Below, piece by piece: positions 40,823-51,087 of a stretch of 64,000 bases of DNA. The translations under genes and the position numbers were made by a program. The notes beneath the pieces were generated by a model. The model was not told the DNA's origin, ran no database searches, and saw only the letters and a list, made by a program, of their open reading frames with translations. How positions within the stretch are numbered: the first letter of the stretch is position 1; the number at the start of each line of letters is the position of its first letter. Source of the DNA: Rhabdophis nuchalis (Eukaryota; Chordata; Lepidosauria; Squamata; Natricidae); NCBI GenBank assembly GCA_039707465.1, contig CM077647.1:172110663-172174662 (forward strand), in the 5' to 3' direction.

Positions 40823-41758
40823 ATGACCAATTGTACAAGAACAGCTGAATTTATTCATTCTGGACTTCCACACATTACAGGAATGGAAAGGGTGATGTAT
40901 GCCAGTGTCTTTCTGCTCTATCTCCTGTGTCTAATGGGTAACGGGCTCATCATTATGATGGTAATTGTGGACCACCATCTGCAGAAGCCCATGTATTTCT
41001 TCCTTAGCAACCTTTCTTTCAAAGACATCGGGCACACCACAACTTTCATACCCAAGCTGTTGCTCAACTATGTCACCTCCAACAATTCCATCTGTTTCTA
41101 TTGCTGCGTGATACAGTTGTGCTTCTACTTCTTTTTTGGAGTCATTGAATTTTTCATTATCACTTTGATCTCCTTGGACAGGTACGTGGCCATTTGCCAT
41201 CCTTTGAGACACTCCGCTATCATGACGTCATGGGTCTGCCTTAAACTGGCAATAGCAGCCTGGCTTGGCGGGTTTTTCTCCATAGTTTTTCAGGTGGTGA
41301 TGATCGCAAACTTGCCCTACTGCACTTCCAACGTTATCAATCATTTCTATTGCGATGTTGGACCCGTGCTGAAGATCGCAGGAGGAGATACTCAACTCAT
41401 CGAAGCCCTCGGCTTTCTTGTTGCTGTGGTTGTGGTTGTGTCCTCTTTGGTTTTCACCCTCATTTCTTACTTCTTCATCATCTGCACCATTCTTCGAATG
41501 CCTTCAGCCTCCAGTCAGCAGAAGGCCTTTTCCACCTGTGCTTCACATCTGGTTGTCGTCAGCTTTTTGTACGGGTCAGTCTTTTTCGTCTACTTAAGAC
41601 CGACTATCAAGAACTCTTCCTTCAGTATGACAAAATATGTCTCCATAGTGTATACTTTCATCACACCTGTGCTCAATCCTTTCATCTACAGCATTAGGAA
41701 CAATGAAGTGAAAGATTCTGTAAGCAGACTGATTGGAAGAAAAGTTTCAAGTCTCTGA
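40823..41758 (+). CDS. Olfactory receptor OR3 (intact, class II type)
   Basis: A 311-residue receptor if it starts at the ATG at 40823 (MTNCTRTAEFIHSGL). The upstream in-frame ATG at 40763 lies before the conserved acceptor TTTTTTGTAACAG (AG at 40795-40796) and would not be in the spliced mRNA. Seen: NCT sequon, GNGLIIMMVI (TM1), PMYFFLSNLS (TM2), LISLDRYVAICHPLR (TM3 end), KAFSTCASHL (TM6) and NPFIYSIRN (TM7). No lesion is visible. A tiny upstream frame starting at 40809 (MNRRRT) overlaps the start codon by its TGA, which could lower initiation. Role by family: odorant detection. The ligand is unknown. Confidence 0.93.
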   Translation: MTNCTRTAEFIHSGLPHITGMERVMYASVFLLYLLCLMGNGLIIMMVIVDHHLQKPMYFFLSNLSFKDIGHTTTFIPKLLLNYVTSNNSICFYCCVIQLCFYFFFGVIEFFIITLISLDRYVAICHPLRHSAIMTSWVCLKLAIAAWLGGFFSIVFQVVMIANLPYCTSNVINHFYCDVGPVLKIAGGDTQLIEALGFLVAVVVVVSSLVFTLISYFFIICTILRMPSASSQQKAFSTCASHLVVVSFLYGSVFFVYLRPTIKNSSFSMTKYVSIVYTFITPVLNPFIYSIRNNEVKDSVSRLIGRKVSSL

Positions 41759-42089
41759 AATCTTTCATTATATCCAACCCGAAACACTTTGTTAAAAGAA
41801 ATGGGAAGTGATTCCATTTCCCAACACATTTCTTGTTTATGAAACATAAACCTCATTTGTTCTGCATGGGTGTGCTCCTTCAAGTTGTGACATTCCAGAA
41901 ATATCAATCATAATTCTGATAGTTTGTGTTGCCTATGATAACAAAAATGTAACAGTAAATAATATTCAAGTGGGAATCAACATTTTGTTGTTGTTGTTGT
42001 TTGTTTTATGGAAACTTTGTTCAAAAGCCTGTGTAAGATAAAATTAGGTACCCATGAAGAATTGGGTTCCAGAGCAGAACATATGACTG
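41759..42089 (+). other. OR3 3' flank
   Basis: A/T-rich. Parts (TGACATTCCAGAAATATCAATC, GTGTAAGATAAAATTAGGTA) are diverged relatives of the OR2 flank at 31240-31400. A (TTG)n run sits at 41986-42002. No gene. Confidence 0.4.
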
Positions 42090-42735
42090 GGATGGCATCA
42101 ACTGTGTTTTTCAGGGTCATGGTTGGGGAGACCAGGTAGGAGCATACTGGTTCTCCTTCATGTCCCAGCATTGTTCAGTGTTCTCTCCGAGGCCTTCACA
42201 TAGACAAGAACACAGGGTTGGCTGTTGGCCACTGTTAATTGAGCAAGATAACAATTCCTTTGGCTGAGAACCCAGAACATTCACATCACAAGCTTAACTC
42301 TGCAGCAACCTTTCACACAGACCTTCAAAACTCCTTCACAGAACAGGCACGAGCTGAATTCACAGACAGACACTCATGGCTCCTTTGCGAACTGTTGTTT
42401 CCTACAAATGTCCCCTCCCATAGCCTCACCTATAAGCTCTCTTGGGAGGAGCCAATCAACAACCACCTGGTGCTTAATCATCATCCAGCCTACGGAGTTG
42501 CTGCCTCCACCTTTTAGCTCTTCTCACTCTTGCATCATGGACAAACTGTCTTTGATCCTCCCCACTGCTCCATGACTTAGGCACTTTCTGGTGGCCAACC
42601 AGCCACTCTAGTTTCTGTTCTGACTCTGAACACCCCCCCCCCGGGTCTTCCTCAGCTTCCAGGGCAGACTCATATTGTTCCTCGCTATCAGAGTCCATCA
42701 GCAGCTCAGCCGGTTCCTGCTGGGCCACAACAGTT
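42090..42735 (-). mobile_element. Probable solo LTR with acidic short ORF
   Basis: The minus strand starts TGTTGTGGCCCAGCAGGAAC near 42735. The 84-codon frame at 42728-42474 begins MAQQEPAELLMDSDSEEQYE, related to the frame in the 32490-33036 repeat. The left boundary is uncertain. No coding domains of a retrovirus or retrotransposon were recognised. Confidence 0.45.
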
Positions 42736-43286
42736 CAGTATGATCAATCCTGGTCTCCATCTGACCACCAAATGGTCTGAGAGTGAATGGATTGGGCATA
42801 ACTTTTCATACATATACACCTCCTTTTTTATGATAGTTTCAATTGATGTTCAAAATTTGCGTGAGGAAAGTGGGTGTGGACATCTTTCAGTTTGGAACAG
42901 GTAATATCCAACTACATATTTCAAACCCTGGACCAACCAAGTGACTCCGTCAAGGTCATGTCCCAGTTGAGATCTGAAGGAGGAAGAATGGGCTGAGATT
43001 CAGTCCTAGAAAGACCCATGGCTGGAGATATTTGGACTTTATTGTCCAAATATTTTGTTCATTCAGAATGGGATTGCGTTTCCATTCTGGGGCTGGTGAA
43101 CAAATTCTATTTACTATTTTGTTTTGAAATATTTTGAATATTTTGAAGCATTAGTAAGCAATTTGTTCTGAAGACTCCTTGGTGTTCTCTGTCCTTGGTT
43201 GTTTTCTTGCAAATGTTTCAATATCCAAGCAAGGTAACTTTATCAGTGTTAGTATTTGTTTCTTCACAATACTGAGAGTATCACAA
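42736..43286. other. Intergenic sequence with a foldback-repeat arm
   Basis: TTGGTTGTTTTCTTGCAAATG, then TTCAATATCCAAGCAAGGTAA (43195-43230) is an arm of the repeat seen at 29060-29215. An inverted TTATTGTCCAAATA-type pair is near 43025-43050. No gene. Confidence 0.35.
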
Positions 43287-43707
43287 ATCAAATGTCAGGC
43301 CTGCAACCATCTTTTCTTTTGGATCTTTGGCCTGCTACACTTTCTATTATTCTACTATGCATTTTCTATTGTGGGAAAATGGGAGGGAGGATTGTACATA
43401 ACAGGAGTTACATACTAGGTAGCCATAACAAAATTCTTTCTAGAAAGCCAAGGTCATCCTTTGCCTCTGCACCTCTGCACCTGGCCAGAACTGGATGGGT
43501 GGAGTCTGCCTTCATGGCAGTGGAAGATTGGGCCATGTGATGGGCTTGGGGGTATTGGGTGCAAGATCTTGAACTTTCAACTAGGTGGGGGGAAACAGGA
43601 AGCTTTCAGATTCGGGTTTTCCCCGATGTGCCAATATGGCTCTCTTTATAAATGGGAACTTTGAGCAATACTTTGCCTTGGACTCTGATTTACTTTTGGA
43701 TGCTATT
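43287..43707 (+). repeat. Unclassified ~420-bp interspersed repeat, copy 1
   Basis: It is nearly co-linear with 51088-51495: AGGCCTGCAACCATCTTTTC, then TCTATTGTGGGAAAATGGGA, CTAGAAAGCCAAGGTCATCC, GTGATGGGCTTGGGGGT, GATTTACTTTTGGATGCT. The frames are not conserved. It may be a solo LTR or non-autonomous element. Confidence 0.6.
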
Positions 43708-44082
43708 TGGAATGCTGACATCAAGACTGTGGTTGGGGGGTTCCATCCCAGTTGAGATGTTAAGCTTATAATCATGAATTGACATTGTATCATGATGTGT
43801 TTCAATAAAGTCTTTTTTTAACCTTTTCCTTGGGATGCTGGACACTACCACGGAAAACTGCTATGGTTGAAAAGTTGGGTTGGGAATGGAGTGGCTCAGA
43901 TTCAAGTCCCCCTTAATCCTGAGAGCTCATGAGTGATCATTGGTTTGTCACATCCCATACAGAGAACATATCTTGTTAGGAAATGTTGGAGGCATAACAA
44001 TCTGAGAGGAAGAAAACACAACATACTTGTCCTATTTCCTAAGTATTTACATGTAGGGGAGCATATACTGTATGCAGAGCTT
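43708..44082. other. Intergenic sequence, nothing assigned
   Basis: It contains TTCAATAAAGTCTTTTTTTAA at 43800-43820, which reads like a 3' end with a poly(A) signal, possibly the terminus of the preceding repeat. No gene. Confidence 0.3.
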
Positions 44083-44446
44083 TCCAAAGAACATAAGAAC
44101 AGCCTTGCTGGAACAGGCCACAGCCCATCTGGTCCAGCATTCTGTCTCACACAGTGGCTCACCATTTGCTTCAGGGTCTTCACAAGCAGATGTCTTCACC
44201 TGCTTATGATTCCCTGCAACTGGCATTGAGAAATATCCTGCCTATCTCTCCAACCCGGAGGGTGTCCTTAGGCATCCATAATGATAGCCATGGATACCCT
44301 TGTTCTCCATGAACTCGTCTAATCCTTTCTTAAAGGTGTCGAGGCTGACAGCTGTCACCACTTCTTCTGGCAGGGAGTTCCATCTGGGTGAAAAAGTACT
44401 TCCTCTTATTTGTTTGAGGTCTATCTTCCAAATGTTACAAATGTTG
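44083..44446 (-). mobile_element. Retroelement 3' fragment, family uncertain
   Basis: AGAACATAAGAACAGCCTTGC, CTGGTCCAGCATTCTGTCTC and AACTCGTCTAATCCTTTCTT are words of a dispersed reptile LINE 3' region that I recognise only generally. It has no open frame. Confidence 0.4.
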
Positions 44447-44461
44447 CATGGACTTTATTTC

Positions 44462-45460
44462 TTTTTTTAAATTGAATCTTTATTAATATTTACAATATAA
44501 AACCACACACTCAACAAAAATGGGGTAAGAGTAGCTGGGAAAAACATACCTAAACATACCGAGGAAATGTCTAGTCCCCTAAATTGAAAATTAAGTTCAT
44601 CCCAGACTAATTTATCAGTTATTGCTTACAGCTATACGGGAGTGTTTGTCTCAAATTTTCTATGATCTTATGTTGTTTATTCCTTAGTAGTTCCCTTGGT
44701 ATTCATTAGTCTCCTACTATACCATGAATACCATCTATTCCAACTTTTGAAGAAGGTCGAATCTTGTCTATCTTTTAGAATATATGTTAGTTTATCAGAT
44801 TCTGCGCAATTAATTTTTTTTGTTATAATTAGCTGCTCTGGCGGTAGGTTATTGTCTTTCCAATATTGTGCAATAGCCATCCTGGTTGCTGTTACTATAT
44901 GGGAGAAAAGATACCAATCTTGGTTTTCAATTTCATTTGGTTTTATGCCTAGTAGATAAAGGTCGGGTTTGAGTGGAAAATTCACGCCTGTTATTTCCAA
45001 AAGCCAAATTTGTATTTTTTCCCCAGAGTTGGGTAATTATTGGGCAAGTCCACCATTGGTGAAAGAACGTAGCCCTGGCTGTCTTGCATTTCCAACATCT
45101 GTCTGATGAGTTCGGAAACATATTTGCAATTTGGGCAGGTGCTAAATACCACCTGTATAAGATTTTATATAAGTTTTCCTTAAATGAGGAAGCCAGAGTC
45201 ATTTTCATAGTTTTACTCCAGATCGTTTGTCATTCCTCTAATTGAATATTCCTCCCTATGTTCCTCTCCCAGGCAATCATGGCGTCTTCGATTATCTCTT
45301 CTCCAACATGTCGCTGCAAGCAGCAGGTTGTAGGCCTTAGAAATAAATTTTGTTGGTGTTCCCCAAAGAATTTTACCTATATCTTGGTTTTTTGTGTATA
45401 TCCCAAATTCCTGTTTGTCTTTATTCAATTTAGATTGCGCCTGGGCATATGACCACCAGT
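44462..45460 (-). mobile_element. 5'-truncated L1 LINE (ORF2 C-terminus)
   Basis: Exact 15-bp target duplications CATGGACTTTATTTC lie at 44447-44461 and 45461-45475. The minus strand encodes PTKFISKAYNLLLAATCWRR, a zinc-knuckle-like CWKCKTARATFFHQWWTC, then PDLYLLGIKPN, AIAQYWKDNNLPPEQLIITK. Frames are broken in two places. The 3'UTR has AATAAAGATTC and a T-rich (poly(A)) end at 44462-44469. Confidence 0.92.
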
Positions 45461-45475
45461 CATGGACTTTATTTC

Positions 45476-46039
45476 CATGAGGAGAAGAAATGGAACAAAG
45501 AAAATGGTAAGACTGAAGAACAGGAAAGAATGTCGTGAAGCAGAATCAAATTGTGAACCTTGACCCATAAAATCCTTGCATACCGCAACTTTTCCAACTC
45601 CCTGTATGCTTTTACCCCAAAGTTAAACCACAGAGACACACACTGAGCAATGTGGTATCTGCAGTACAATGCAGTGTGCAAATCTGTACATTGGGGAAAC
45701 AAAACAACCACTTCATAAATGCATGGCACAACATAGGAGAACAAAACCATCAGGACTAGATTCATCAATCCATCTGCATTTAAGCAAAGGCCACTCTTTA
45801 AAAGACAGCAAAGTCCACATTTTGGACAGAGAGGAGTTAAGCTAAGACAGAGAAGTTAAGCTCAGCCATGCCCAAGTTTCTTGCTGTCTCCTTGTTGCTC
45901 ACACAGCAAATACTCTTTCAATTTCCAAACAGACCTCATTGGCTGATTTAGTTGCTATGCCTATTCACTGGCTGGCCTTGTTACCATGTCTCTGCCAGTC
46001 ATGAATTCTCATACACACTGACAGACCCAGTAATATATA
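45476..46039. other. Intergenic sequence, nothing assigned
   Basis: Mixed composition. A short minus frame (45768-45469) has no domain that I recognise. CACACTGACAGACCC lies just before the SINE. Confidence 0.3.
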
Positions 46040-46385
46040 CAGGTAAAGGTTCCCCTCGCACATATGTGCTAGTTGTTTCCAACTCTAGGGGGTGGCGCTC
46101 ATCTCCATTTCAAAGCCAAAGAGCTAGCACTGTTCAAAGACGTTTCCATGGTCATGTGGCTGACATGACTAAATGTCAAAGGCACATGGAATGCTGTAAC
46201 CTTCCCACCAAGGTGGTCTCTATTTTTCTACTTGCACTTTTACATTCTTTCGAACTTCTAGGTTGGCAGAAGCTGGGACAAGTAATGGGAGCTCACTCAG
46301 TTTCACAGTGCCAGGGATTCGAACTGCTGAACTGCCTAACTTTCTGATCAACAAGCTCAGTGTCTGAGCTACTGATCCACCACGT
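46040..46385 (-). mobile_element. Sauria-type SINE, near full length
   Basis: On the minus strand: head GTGGATCAGTAGCTCAGACAC, TCGAATCCCTGGCACTGTG, then GGTGGGAAGGTTACAGCATTC, CACATGACCATGGAAACGTC, GAAATGGAGATGAGCGCCAC, and the end CGAGGGGAACCTTTACC. Same family as 9418-9750 and 60556-60688. Confidence 0.9.
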
Positions 46386-46654
46386 CCCATTATTAATATA
46401 TACTAAAATCTATTTCTTGGAAGTTAGTTCAAAGAGACCCCTAATCTAGTCTGCACAAAATTTACATTTGTAAATTGAGAGACCATTTCATTCTTCTGTG
46501 CAAGACAAAGCATTGCCTCAATGAAGGTTTTACACTTTTTTTGCAGTTAAACAAGAATGGGAATTACATCATTTATTTTTTAAAAAAATGCTTAAAAATT
46601 TATCCTTGTTGGTGTGTCTCCAAAGGACCTCCTATATTGGGGGTGCCCCTTGTC
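46386..46654 (+). promoter_or_regulatory. Conserved OR upstream block (OR4 unit), distal part
   Basis: ATTGAGAGACCATTTCATTCTTCTGTGCAAGACAAAGC and ATTTATCCTTGTTGGTGTGTCTCCAAAGGACCTCCTA match the OR1 (3522-4260) and OR3 blocks. Later insertions (hAT, CR1, L2 end) separate it from the leader exon at 48986. Confidence 0.5.
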
Positions 46655-46662
46655 ATTTAGCA

Positions 46663-47197
46663 CAGGGGTCCCCAACCCCTGGTCCGTGGACCGGTGCCAG
46701 TCCGCGGCTTCATAAGAACCGGGCCGTAGGGCCGGAGAGGAGGAGGAGGGAGCAGCCCCCTGGGCAGAGGATGGCCGAGAGCACCTCCAACAGCTCTTTC
46801 CGACGGCCACCGTGGCGCACTTTCCGGGGCTTCCCAGAGGGGCCAGCATGTCAGTGAGGAGGTTACGGCTGCCTCATCCCGGGCGGGCGGGCGGAGGACC
46901 CGAGCTGCGGCTACCTTAAGCACCATCCGGGAGCGCATGCCAACCTCTCTTCCAGCCGCATGTGGCGCCCGGATGGCCTCGGCGACACTTAAGGTAGCAG
47001 CAGCTCGGGTCCTCCGTCCGCTCACTCGCCCGTTGCGGGATAACCTCCCCTCTGCTGCTTGGGGGGGCGGAGGGAGAGAATGACAGACACACAGAGCGAC
47101 AGACTTAGAGAGGCAGAAATAGAGAGAGAGAGGGAGAGAGGTAATCACACACACACACACAGAGTGACAGAGGTGGGTGGAGGGAGAAGAGCGACAG

Positions 47198-47260
<63 letters not shown>

Positions 47261-47360
47261 GAGAAAGAGAAAGAAAGAAAAATAGAAAAAGATGAATGGT
47301 GGGAGGGAGGGAGTGAAGAAAGAAGGGGAGGGAGGAGGAAGGGAGGGGTGAAAGAAGGAA

Positions 47361-47406
<46 letters not shown>

Positions 47407-48044
47407 AGGAAGGAAGGAAGGAAGGAAGGAAAGGGATGGAGGGTAGGAGGGAGGGAAGGAGGGAAGGAAAGGGAGGGAGGGAAGGAGGGAAGGAAGGAAG
47501 GAAGGAAGGAAGGAAGGAAAGGGATGGAGGGTAGGAGGGAGGGAAGGAAGGAAGGAAGGAAGGAAGGAAGGAAAGGGATGGAGGGTAGAAGGGAGGGAAG
47601 GAGGGAAGGAAGGAAGGAAGGAAGGAAAGGGATGGAGGGTAGGAGGGAGGGAGGGAGGGAGGGAAGGAAGGAAGGAAGGAAGGAAGGAAGGAAGGAAGGA
47701 AAGGGATGGAGGGTAGGAGGGAGGGAAGGAAGGAAGGAAGGAAAGGGATGGAGGGTAGGAGGGAGGGAAGGAAGGAAGGGAGGAAGGGGGAGGGAGGCAA
47801 TGGAAGGAAGGAAGGAAAGGAAAGGAAATAATCTATTTTCCTATTTCCTTCCACCTCAAGCTACCTTTTTGGTTAACCAGGTTAAAGATCTATTTTTCTC
47901 CCAGTGGTCATTTCAAAGGAATCACATCCTCTGAGTCATTTCCTCGATTCAAACCAGCATCCCAAAGAGTCATGGGCTGCCTTTATATATACCGAGTGCC
48001 CATAACTCAATTTTTACCATCTTCAGAAGACCAAAGACCAGCCA

Positions 48045-48111
<67 letters not shown>

Positions 48112-48469
48112 ACTTATGACCACAATTGAGCCCAAAATTTTGGTTGCTAAGCATTAAGTGAGTTTCATCACATTTTCCAACTTGCCCACGCCCACCGGGT
48201 CACATGACAACTGAGCAACTCCCATAAAACAGGCCACACCTTTTGGCTCTCAAAAGAAATTTCAGTAGTGGTACTGTTGATATTTGGCTCTATTGACTAA
48301 TAGGTTTGCCCATCACTGCCCTAGAAGACCAAGTGAGCTGACTCCCCCCTCCCCACGTGCGCATGCGCCTCCTGTTCCCCCTCCCCCCTCTTCCTCTAGG
48401 CCAGCCGGTCTGCAGAAGTTTCTTTAAAATGAAACCGGTCCCTGGTGCAAAAAAGGTTGGGGACCCCTG
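46663..48469. mobile_element. hAT-type non-autonomous transposon (1.8 kb) with purine arrays
   Basis: Perfect 15-bp inverted termini: CAGGGGTCCCCAACC at 46663 and GGTTGGGGACCCCTG ending at 48469. The 8-bp target duplication ATTTAGCA is at 46655-46662 and 48470-48477. The interior has a G+C-rich region (46740-47050), (GA)n (47203-47255), GAAA/GGAA arrays to 47830 and a second (AAAG)n at 48051-48111. No transposase was recognised. Length is mainly due to repeat growth. Confidence 0.9.
47200..47830 (+). repeat. Polypurine microsatellite arrays inside the hAT element
   Basis: Successive blocks are (GA)n, AAAGAAAG, then GGAAGGAA interrupted by GGGATGGAGGGTAGGAGGGA. The last 20-mer recurs about six times, so the array is a minisatellite as well as a microsatellite. 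Long Arg/Glu/Lys or Pro/Ser frames here are artefacts. Confidence 0.9.
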
Positions 48470-48485
48470 ATTTAGCAGACAAGAG

Positions 48486-48775
48486 ATTAACAGAGTTGGA
48501 AGGGACCTTGTAGTTCATCTAGTCCAACCTCCCACCTAAGCAGGAGACCCTGACAAATGGCACTCCAATCTCTTCTTGAAAGTGATGAAGCCCCCACATC
48601 TTCTGAAGGCAATTTCTCTTCCATTGGTGGATTGCTCTCACTGTCAGAAAACTTCTCCTTATTTCCAGGCTGAATCTCTCCTTGTTCAGTTTCCATCCAT
48701 TATTCCTTGTCTGGCCTTTAGGTGCTTTGGAGAATAGCTTGACCCCCCTTTCCTCTCTGTGGTAGCCCACAGATT
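48486..48775 (-). mobile_element. CR1 LINE 3' end
   Basis: AACAGAGTTGGAAGGGACCTTG, CCTTGTCTGGCCTTTAGGTG and a minus-strand frame KAPKGQTRNNGWKLNKERF identify a CR1 ORF2 C-terminus. Confidence 0.8.
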
Positions 48776-48794
48776 AAATTAGATTTGATTCAAA

Positions 48795-48985
48795 GCATAT
48801 TTATTTATTTTATTTTATTTTATTTACATTTATATCCCGCCCTTCTCCGCAGGGGACCCAGGGCGGCGCACAGGAAATTTAAAAAACATACAAAATACAA
48901 TAAATACACAATTTAAAATACAAATTAAACCATCTTATCCTATGCTAAAAACCCAATTTTAAAATACCCGATTTAAAACTATCTA
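48795..48985 (-). mobile_element. L2-like LINE 3' end
   Basis: A (TTTAT)n tail, then ATATCCCGCCCTTCTCCGCAGG, GGACCCAGGGCGGCGCACAG, closely matching 690-840 (copy B). It is only the 3'UTR. Confidence 0.85.
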
Positions 48986-49296
48986 TCAGCCCTGAGTATA
49001 TTCTAGAGACACTGCCTAGATACCCATGAGAAATTAGAGGCAAATATCCATAGAGACCATTTTCCAAGCTTCTGTAGAGAAGAAGTATGTAAACTTTATA
49101 TGATGCAATCTGCTAGATGCTCTTTAAATATTAATGAAAATATTTCTCAAGAAGTCTACCATTTTCTTCTGAACACCTGATGCAACATTTTCTATGGTTG
49201 TTGAAAACATTGTCTTCATAAGTGGATGGAATGATGGAGTGAAGGGTATTGCACTTGGAGAAGACAAGGCAGATAACAAGGTAAGAACAAGTCAAG
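48986..49296 (+). ncRNA. Candidate OR4 leader exon with donor
   Basis: It matches the OR3 leader almost throughout (TGAGTATATTCTAGAGACACTG, TGATGCAATCTGCTAGATGC, CAAGAAGTCTACCATTTTC, CATTGTCTTCATAAGTGGATGG). It ends GAACAAGTCAAG before the donor GTAAGC at 49297. An alternative donor, AACAAG|GTAAGA, is at 49281. The acceptor of OR4 is at 53615-53616. Confidence 0.55.
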
Positions 49297-50307
49297 GTAA
49301 GCACGGAAAGATCTTTTGGTCCATGATTTATAAAACCAGGACAAGGAACAGAATGTCACTGAAAAAATAACTAGGACTTCCTAGCATATATACACATCTA
49401 CGCGCAAGCACAGAAAGGAACATCTTAGCTTTTATATCCCTCTATAAAATATTCCTATATAAATTCCCTTTATTTACTTTCATATTTCTATCACACCACA
49501 TATTTTGTTTTTCAGTATTTTACGCCTCTTTTCTTTAGATAATTAACAAGGCAAAGAAGATTCCTGCCTGGGTGTATGGAACACATGTCGATTCAGAATT
49601 CCCAAGTTCTCAAGTTCTAATTTATATCAACATATTTCAATGGTAAGCTATATCTTGCAAAAATGTCGTTATATTTTTAAGATTTTCCAAACAAGATTTT
49701 CAACAGTGACAAATTTCGCACATGACACTAATTTCAAATAGTGTTTCTCTTTAAAAAAAAAAATTATTTTGATTTTTTCCCCCAATATAAACGTACAGTG
49801 TATTGACGGGGTCAAGTCTTATTTTTAAACAACGTTAACAATAATAACGCAAATGGTATGTGGAGTTCTAATCTTCAAACTTCAACAATACTAGTCTCAT
49901 TTCATATTCCTTTTACATTTTTCCATTAATTCATTTAAGCATGAATAACATTTCTTTGTATTAGTTCTCCTTTAACAAATGTTATCATTCAATATTTTAA
50001 AAATCACCCATTATTACACCATAGCAACCATATTTCAAATGTGTGGGATTACTAATAACACCAATTATTAAGAATATTCAATCCATCACAGGAGTGTATC
50101 TCAAAGTCCCCACCATTTCTAATCCTTGGTACCTTAAATTCACAATATATTTTAACACATGGTTAAAATCAATAACACAGTTAAATTACCTAAGGCCAGG
50201 TTTCCTCATCATGGCAACTTATAACAACATGCCAATGCTTTATGAGTTGACACCTAACCTTAAATTACCATCTATTAATTTGAACTTATTGTGGTTATAT
50301 TTTCTTA
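49297..50307. other. OR4 intron, proximal part
   Basis: Up to about 49645 it parallels the OR3 intron (39935-40230: ATGACTTCCTAGCAT, TGGGTGTATGGAAC, AAGTTCTAATTTATATCAACATATTTCA). Beyond that it is A/T-rich sequence without recognised genes. Confidence 0.45.
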
Positions 50308-50728
50308 TCTATATAAATAAAAATGTAACAAGAGTTTGTTAAAAACCGCTAATCTCTGAAAGTACTGCACCGATTGCTTCCAAATTTTCACACGTTTCTT
50401 TGAAATACAGCACCAATGATATATATATAGATTGTGTAGATGTCACACCTGTGACAGGTACATGCAACAGAAATGTAAAAAATTATTTAAAAGGTAGGTA
50501 GATGGATACAGAGAGAGCAGTGGGCCACAGGTATTATGTCATCCTTTATGACAAGATGGTAGGTAGGTAGGTAGGTAGGTAGGTAGGTAGGTAGGTAGAG
50601 GGATAGAAAGAGGGAGAAATACAGTAGGTAGGTAGGTTGGGGGTTATATGGTGGTTGTGTGTACGTGTTTGTGTGTGCAGGTGTAGATCTATGCACAGAT
50701 TGGCTGGCCATTTAACCAGACTGGCTAG
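50308..50728 (+). mobile_element. Helitron-like element in the OR4 intron
   Basis: It starts TCTATATAAATAAAAATG after A (50307) and reaches CTAG (50725-50728) before T. The interior has the GTAG-type compound minisatellite. The 3' hairpin present in the sisters is deleted here (CCAGACTGG joins CTAG directly). The 252 bp that follow match OR2's 3' flank (see findings). Confidence 0.78.
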
Positions 50729-50980
50729 TAAATAAATAAAAACAAATGATTGAAAGTACCTAACATTATATTCTACTGTGTTTATGGATTTTCCTGAACA
50801 AAGCTTCCATCAAGCAGAAAACAACTTGTTGCCATCCACCTGGATATTGCTCATCACTTCCTTTATTATGACAGGCATGGTGAAATATTTCAACAATATT
50901 GATTCCTATTGCTGACATTTCCCCCAACTGGAAGGAACGCATACAAATAGAAGAGCCCTTCAAAAGAGACATAAGGTTAG
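50729..50980 (-). other. Displaced copy of the OR2 3' flank
   Basis: It is the inverted equivalent of 31181-31432, with the same length (252 bp) and high identity (CTTCCATCAAGCAGAAAACAACTTGTTG, ATTATGACAGGCATGGTGAAATATTTC, CCAACTGGAAGGAACGCATAC). No OR coding sequence accompanies it. It starts exactly at the Helitron 3' end and stops after ...GGTTAG, before T. Confidence 0.85.
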
Positions 50981-51087
50981 TCAAATATGTGTTTTTAATT
51001 TCATCTGCTGTAGGTACTCGTAACCTGTTTCTTTGTTGTGTAAATTCACTCTTGTGTTCTCCATGTTGAAGTCATAACACGAGTTTC

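Noticed and set aside
47105..47854. A 249-codon minus-strand frame rich in Pro, Ser, Phe and Leu
   Set aside because: It is a translation of the GGAA/GGGA minisatellite inside the hAT element, with no domain or codon signature.
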